Positions 6,236-9,205 of a stretch of 9,205 nt of DNA are shown piece after piece. The DNA is from JBHJOF01 sp050330055 (GTDB lineage: Bacteria; Pseudomonadota; Alphaproteobacteria; Kiloniellales; JAKSDN01). The stretch spans positions 1 to 9,205 of the forward strand of contig JBHJOF010000257.1 in assembly GCA_050330055.1 (NCBI GenBank), read 5' to 3'. The position numbers were made by a program, and so were the translations under genes. The notes beneath the pieces are model-generated. The model made no database searches, was not told the DNA's origin, and saw only the letters and a list, made by a program, of their open reading frames with translations. Position 1 is the stretch's first letter; each line of letters opens with the position of its first letter.

Positions 6236-7090
6236 TCAGCGATTCTCACAGGCGTATTCGGTGGTGACGTCGCCGGGGAGGTTGGACTCGGTGTAGCCAT
6301 ACTTTCCCACGGCCTCCATCATCGCCGGCGAGCCGAGATACTTGTCCTGCGCCTCGTTGAAGGCCTGCAGGAACTCCGTGTCGCCCTTGCGGAACGCGAT
6401 CCCGACCCAGTTCTTGGTGTAGTCGGGCAGTTTCGCGGGGTCGGTCACATCAACGGTGCCGCCGCTTTGCTCCGCCAGGTTCTGAGCCGTGAAATGGGTC
6501 ACGCCGCCGGCATCGGCTCGTCCCGCCCTGACAGCGGCCAGAATCTCGGTCGGGCCCGGTACCTGCATGATGTTGCTTTCCGGAATGCCTTCCTGCTTCG
6601 CAACCTCGACGATGTTGTAGCCAGCGCCGGTCACCAGGGTGCCGCCGGACTCCTTGATGTCCTGATAGGTCTCCAGTCCCTTGGGATTCCCGGGCGCAAC
6701 GATGAAGGCATCGCCGAAAACGCCCATGGGATCAGAGAAGTTCACGTTCTCGCAGCGGGTGCCGAGGATATACATGCCGCCGGTGATGATATCGAAGCGG
6801 TTTGCGTTCAGACCTGGAACCAGGCCGCCCCACTCTGTTACGACGGGCTCGATGTTGGTGATGCCCATCTCTTCCAGCACGCCCAGGGTGAAGGCGTTCG
6901 CGAAGCCGAGCGGCTCGTTGTTCTCGCCGGGATAGGCCCAGGGCACCTCGTTGGCGAAACCGAGCCGGACCGCCTCTCCGGCCTTGGCCTTTTCCAGCAA
7001 CGTGGCGGCAAGGCCGCTCGTCGCACTCATCACTTGCGACAGCGCCAAGCCAAGCGTCAGCACCGCCGCTATAAAGATACGTCCCATCAT
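6236..7090 (-). CDS. ehuB: EhuB, periplasmic ectoine/hydroxyectoine-binding protein
   Basis: 284 residues from ATG 7090, a family 3 (polar amino acid) solute-binding protein. The first 28 residues are a Sec signal peptide (MMGRIF, a hydrophobic core, likely cut after SGLA) with no lipobox, so the protein is free in the periplasm. The mature start VRLGFANEVPWAY and the GGMYILGTRC...NFSDP block (104-121) match this family and the ectoine-binding members I know. The start is set by GGGGAG just upstream of two adjacent ATGs (7090 and 7087). An upstream in-frame ATG at 7165 would put 25 non-signal residues before the signal peptide and is rejected. Two cysteines remain in the mature protein (113 and 281). 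It is the first gene of the ehu-eut cluster and delivers the ligand to EhuCD. Confidence 0.92.
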   Translation of the reverse strand: MMGRIFIAAVLTLGLALSQVMSATSGLAATLLEKAKAGEAVRLGFANEVPWAYPGENNEPLGFANAFTLGVLEEMGITNIEPVVTEWGGLVPGLNANRFDIITGGMYILGTRCENVNFSDPMGVFGDAFIVAPGNPKGLETYQDIKESGGTLVTGAGYNIVEVAKQEGIPESNIMQVPGPTEILAAVRAGRADAGGVTHFTAQNLAEQSGGTVDVTDPAKLPDYTKNWVGIAFRKGDTEFLQAFNEAQDKYLGSPAMMEAVGKYGYTESNLPGDVTTEYACENR

Positions 7091-7291
7091 CGTGCTCCCC
7101 TGTGTGGTTGTTCGATTGCTTAGCCTTTGGACGCTCGCAAGCGTCATACCGTTAAACTCGACCATAGCAGTTCAACCTCTCAGCGAACAAGGCATGGCCC
7201 CTGAACGCGTCGTAGCCGGTGGCCTTCAACAAGCGTTGCGACTGCGCGGCATGCCGTGCAGCCGCAATCTGCATCGAGTCTCGACACGTCA
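7091..7291 (-). promoter_or_regulatory. Leader/promoter region of the ehu-eut operon
   Basis: The 201 bp between the unassigned secreted-protein gene and ehuB must hold the operon promoter if the cluster is not read from further upstream. Seen directly: a 6 bp stem-loop at 7130-7145 (GACGCT, loop CGCA, AGCGTC), 40 bp before the start codon, and the long palindrome at 7238-7265. A TTGAAC hexamer on the minus strand (7175-7170) resembles a -35 box but has no good -10 box at 16-18 bp. The GATGTxTACATC-type palindrome found before eutD is not present here. Confidence 0.4.
7238..7265. repeat. 28 bp imperfect palindrome after the unassigned gene; possible terminator or operator
   Basis: Centred between 7251 and 7252, with 12 of 14 symmetric base pairs and a perfect core CGGCATGCCG. 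It lies 26 bp past the stop codon of the 8056-7292 gene and about 150 bp before ehuB. As RNA it would fold into a GC-rich stem, but no T-run follows on either strand, so an intrinsic terminator is only a possibility. A regulator binding site for the ehu operon is the other reading. Confidence 0.4.
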
Positions 7292-8056
7292 TCACCTCAG
7301 TTCGTCCATGACAGCGACGGCCTCTTCGAGCCGGCTGGCGACGTCCTGCGGATTGAACACGATCGGTGGTGGGACGATGCCGGGCCAGGCTTGCCTGATC
7401 AGAACGACAGACCTCAGCAAGGCGTCGTGGCCCGGCCGTCCCTTGAGTCCGCTCGAGTAGCGGACCAGAGCTTCGGCCTCGGTGACGAAGCCGCGTCCGC
7501 TCTGGTAGCTGCGAAGCTCGACGACCGCGTTTTCGATCACCGCCGCTTCGTAGTTCGCGACCGCTTGGCGGAGCAGCCCTTCGGCCAGGTCGAGGGCCGA
7601 GCCTGTTTCCAGGGCGCCGGTTTGCGCGATGCTGCCATTGATGGCGGTGACTGCGATCTCGATGGTTGCGAGAGCGGTGACGGCTTCACCCCTCGTTGCA
7701 TGTTCCAGTTGCTCCAGAACGTCGGCCGTGAAGGGCGCGCCGCGCTCCTCGAGCTCGGCCTCGATCTCACCGAAGATGTCCTGCATGGGTTCCTGCAGGT
7801 GATGGCCCACGCCCGGGACCCCGATCTGCAACAGCGCCCGGGCGACGCTGAGATGACCCTTCATCCGCAGCAGCGCCAGGCGATAGCGATCAGTGGCGTC
7901 GAGTTCCAGGGCGGCGCTTTGCGTGCCGGCGGCGGCGAGCGCGACGGCCGAAGCCGCCGCCCTGGCGCCTCCTTCCGCCTGCACCGGAAGAGCATAGAGA
8001 CTCATCAGCAGAGCGCTCCACAGGGTGAACCACCGCGCCACATGCGGAACCGTCAC
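7292..8056 (-). CDS. Unassigned secreted alpha-helical protein
   Basis: 254 residues from GTG 8056, which has GGAGGGAGG just upstream. I do not recognise a named family. The first 27 residues are a signal peptide (hydrophobic TLWSALLMSLYALP, cleavage site VQA), with no lipobox, so a soluble periplasmic protein is expected. The rest is rich in Ala, Leu and Glu and looks all-helical. Distinctive points are RYRLALLRMKGHLSVARALL (57-76), HHLQEPMQDIFGEIEAELEE (85-104) and a conserved-looking C-terminal block WPGIVPPPIVFNP (224-236). The MKGHL and paired-His segments resemble helical periplasmic proteins in which His and Glu line a metal or cofactor site, but that is a guess. It is not part of the known ehu/eut gene set. 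It sits head to head with eutD and 201 bp upstream of ehuB in the same direction, so it could share control with the ectoine genes. Confidence 0.8.
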   Translation of the reverse strand: MTVPHVARWFTLWSALLMSLYALPVQAEGGARAAASAVALAAAGTQSAALELDATDRYRLALLRMKGHLSVARALLQIGVPGVGHHLQEPMQDIFGEIEAELEERGAPFTADVLEQLEHATRGEAVTALATIEIAVTAINGSIAQTGALETGSALDLAEGLLRQAVANYEAAVIENAVVELRSYQSGRGFVTEAEALVRYSSGLKGRPGHDALLRSVVLIRQAWPGIVPPPIVFNPQDVASRLEEAVAVMDELR

Positions 8057-8235
8057 GACCTCCCTCCCCCGGGCCGCCGCATACTTGGTCTCCGAGCGCC
8101 GGCTTGGAGGACAAACCCGCGTCGGACCGGCCGCATTCGATTGCGGTCAAGCGGCGGTCACCGGCAACCCTCGACCTTGACAGCGAAACGCTGCAGCGGC
8201 CGGGTAACGCCTCAATTTAGCACCTTTCCAGCAAA

Positions 8236-8247
8236 GATGTGTACATC
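8236..8247. promoter_or_regulatory. Putative operator 1, GATGTGTACATC
   Basis: A 12 bp site with perfect 5 bp half-sites, GATGT and ACATC, around GT. It matches the site at 8363-8374 in 10 of 12 positions. The GT-N2-AC symmetry resembles operators of GntR-family regulators, and such regulators (EutR/EnuR type) are known to control ectoine catabolic genes elsewhere. No GntR gene is in this window, so the binding protein is unknown; the local Lrp/AsnC protein is another candidate. Confidence 0.5.
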
Positions 8248-8362
8248 AATCAGGGTGCCGGGATCGATTGAACCCGAATCCCCCTGGGGGACGCAAGAAA
8301 TAACTTGAAAAGCGGCCGGGAATCATTGCTACCTGTCGCTATGGTGGCCCCAGCTATGGCTA

Positions 8363-8374
8363 GATGTATACATT
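8363..8374. promoter_or_regulatory. Putative operator 2, GATGTATACATT
   Basis: The inner ten bases, ATGTATACAT (8364-8373), are a perfect palindrome. It lies 62 bp before the eutD ATG and shares three bases with a minus-strand TATAAT hexamer (8372-8377). Its centre is 127 bp from the centre of operator 1, close to 12 helical turns, so two bound dimers would face the same side of the DNA. A protein here could block the polymerase toward the minus-strand gene and, from 62 bp upstream, influence eutD. Confidence 0.5.
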
Positions 8375-8435
8375 ATAGGTAGCCGAGGCGGTCGGCTGCC
8401 CGCCCAGCCCCGAACCCACAAAGGGACCCGAGCCG

Positions 8436-9205
8436 ATGCCAGATGTCGCCCTTCCCTTCAGCCGCGAGGAATACGCCCAGCGCCTGGCGAAGGCTCGCGC
8501 CGCCATGGAGGCGGCCGGGATCGAGCTCCTGATCGCGGTCGATCCCTCGAACATGGCCTGGCTGACCGGCTACGACGGCTGGAGCTTCTACGTGCACCAA
8601 GCGGTGCTGCTCGGCCTCAGCGATGACCCGATCTGGTGGGGCCGGATGCAGGACGCCAACGGCGCGCGGCGCACCGTCTTCATGCCCGAGGCCCACATCA
8701 TCGGCTATCCCGACCACTACGTGCAGTCGACCGAGCGTCATCCCATGGAGCACCTGGCAGCGCTGATCCGCGACCGCGGCTGGGGCGGCAAGCGGGTCGG
8801 CGTCGAGCTGGACAACTACTACTTCTCGGCCGCCGCCTATCTCGCCCTGCAGAAGGGGCTGCCGGACGCCCGCCTAATCGACGCCACCGGGCTGGTCAAC
8901 CGGGTGCGCGCCGTCAAGTCGCCGCAGGAGATCGCCTACATGCGCCGCGCCGCGCGTATCGTCGAGAAGATGCACGACCGCATCCTGGAAGTGGTGGCGC
9001 CCGGCAAGCGCAAGAACGAGATCGCCGCCGAGATCTTCCATACCGGCATCTGGGGCGCGCAGGACAATGGCGCCGCCTACGGCGGCGACTATCCGGCGAT
9101 CGTGCCGCTGATACCGGCGGGCGCCGACGCCTCGGCACCGCACCTGACCTGGGATGACCGGCCGCTGGAGGCGAACCAGGGCGTGTTCTTCGAGATCGCC
9201 GGCTG
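8436..9205 (+). CDS. eutD: EutD/DoeA, ectoine hydrolase (M24 peptidase-like), N-terminal part, runs off window
   Basis: The first 256 residues of a creatinase/aminopeptidase-P-like (M24) protein. Ectoine hydrolase opens the ectoine ring in the cytoplasm to N-acetyl-diaminobutyrate, the committed step of ectoine degradation. The stretches DPSNMAWLTGYDGWSFYVHQ (36-55), QDANGARRT (72-80) and GYPDHYVQSTERHPM (90-104) closely resemble DoeA/EutD as I recall it, more than general Xaa-Pro peptidases. The catalytic domain starts near KSPQEIAYMRRAA (161-173). Glu253 in GVFFEIAG probably corresponds to the catalytic Glu of characterised EutD (near 255). The ATG at 8436 is the only option: an in-frame TAG lies at 8376 with no alternative start between. 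AAGGGA, nine bases upstream, is a fair ribosome site. eutE/doeB is expected next, beyond the window. Confidence 0.93.
   Translation, partial: MPDVALPFSREEYAQRLAKARAAMEAAGIELLIAVDPSNMAWLTGYDGWSFYVHQAVLLGLSDDPIWWGRMQDANGARRTVFMPEAHIIGYPDHYVQSTERHPMEHLAALIRDRGWGGKRVGVELDNYYFSAAAYLALQKGLPDARLIDATGLVNRVRAVKSPQEIAYMRRAARIVEKMHDRILEVVAPGKRKNEIAAEIFHTGIWGAQDNGAAYGGDYPAIVPLIPAGADASAPHLTWDDRPLEANQGVFFEIAG

Larger units (their letters stand above)
8057..8435. promoter_or_regulatory. Divergent control region between the unassigned gene and eutD
   Basis: 379 bp with no gene, between oppositely directed starts. It holds the two matching palindromes at 8236-8247 and 8363-8374, a 10 bp direct repeat AGCGGCCGGG (8195-8204 and 8311-8320), a consensus TTGACA on the plus strand (8177-8182) without a good -10 box, TTGAAA at 8305-8310, and a perfect TATAAT on the minus strand (8377-8372). 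On the minus strand an extended -10-like TGCTAAATT (8222-8214) lies 16-17 bp from the first palindrome. The promoters cannot be fixed from sequence alone, but the density of motifs supports regulated divergent transcription. Confidence 0.6.

Noticed and set aside
5936..7123. Long plus-strand frame opposite ehuB
   Set aside because: It is antisense to a gene with a signal peptide, ribosome site and family motifs; no domain is visible in its own translation.
7147..7175. sigma70-type promoter for ehuB using TTGAAC on the minus strand
   Set aside because: No acceptable -10 hexamer is found at 16-18 bp spacing, so it is kept only as a remark in the leader region entry.
8177..8205. Promoter for eutD using the perfect TTGACA at 8177
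   Set aside because: The bases at 16-18 bp spacing are G/C-rich and do not resemble a -10 box, and it lies about 250 bp from the start codon.
7256..8308. 350-codon plus-strand frame over the unassigned secreted-protein gene
   Set aside because: It spans the divergent control region and lacks a recognisable domain. The minus-strand frame has a ribosome site, signal peptide and credible composition.

Overview
This 9.2 kb window looks like part of an ectoine/5-hydroxyectoine import and breakdown locus from a GC-rich alphaproteobacterium. The GC richness, the codon use and the gene set fit Rhodospirillales or Rhizobiales, but the exact taxon cannot be read from the sequence. Eight genes are assigned by protein family, one gene is unassigned, and the two outermost genes run off the window.

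Layout: nearly everything lies on the minus strand and reads right to left. A tight cluster encodes an amino-acid-type ABC transporter: ehuB (binding protein, 7090-6236), ehuC and ehuD (permeases, 6073-5408 and 5397-4726) and ehuA (ATPase, 4709-3885). It continues into eutB (threonine-dehydratase-like, 3857-2847) and eutC (ornithine-cyclodeaminase-like, 2842-1856). After a 375 bp gap with an inverted-repeat element comes an Lrp/AsnC regulator of DoeX type (1480-935). After a second gap with a 146 bp inverted repeat comes a semialdehyde dehydrogenase (586 to beyond base 1). At the right end, on the plus strand, eutD/doeA (ectoine hydrolase) starts at 8436 and leaves the window. Between eutD and ehuB lies a minus-strand gene (8056-7292) for a secreted helical protein that I cannot assign.

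How the genes fit together (known pathway plus inference): EhuABCD imports ectoine and hydroxyectoine. EutB and EutC are thought to help convert hydroxyectoine to ectoine. EutD opens the ectoine ring to N-acetyl-diaminobutyrate, which EutE/DoeB (not in the window) deacetylates. Transamination then gives aspartate semialdehyde, which the dehydrogenase oxidises to aspartate. The Lrp/AsnC protein is the likely local regulator. The usual partner eutA is absent from its common position before eutB.

The most interesting non-coding signals are two near-identical 12 bp palindromes 127 bp apart in front of eutD, a 12 bp hairpin and a 13 bp tandem repeat between ehuB and ehuC, and two different palindromic repeat elements in the gaps beside the regulator gene.
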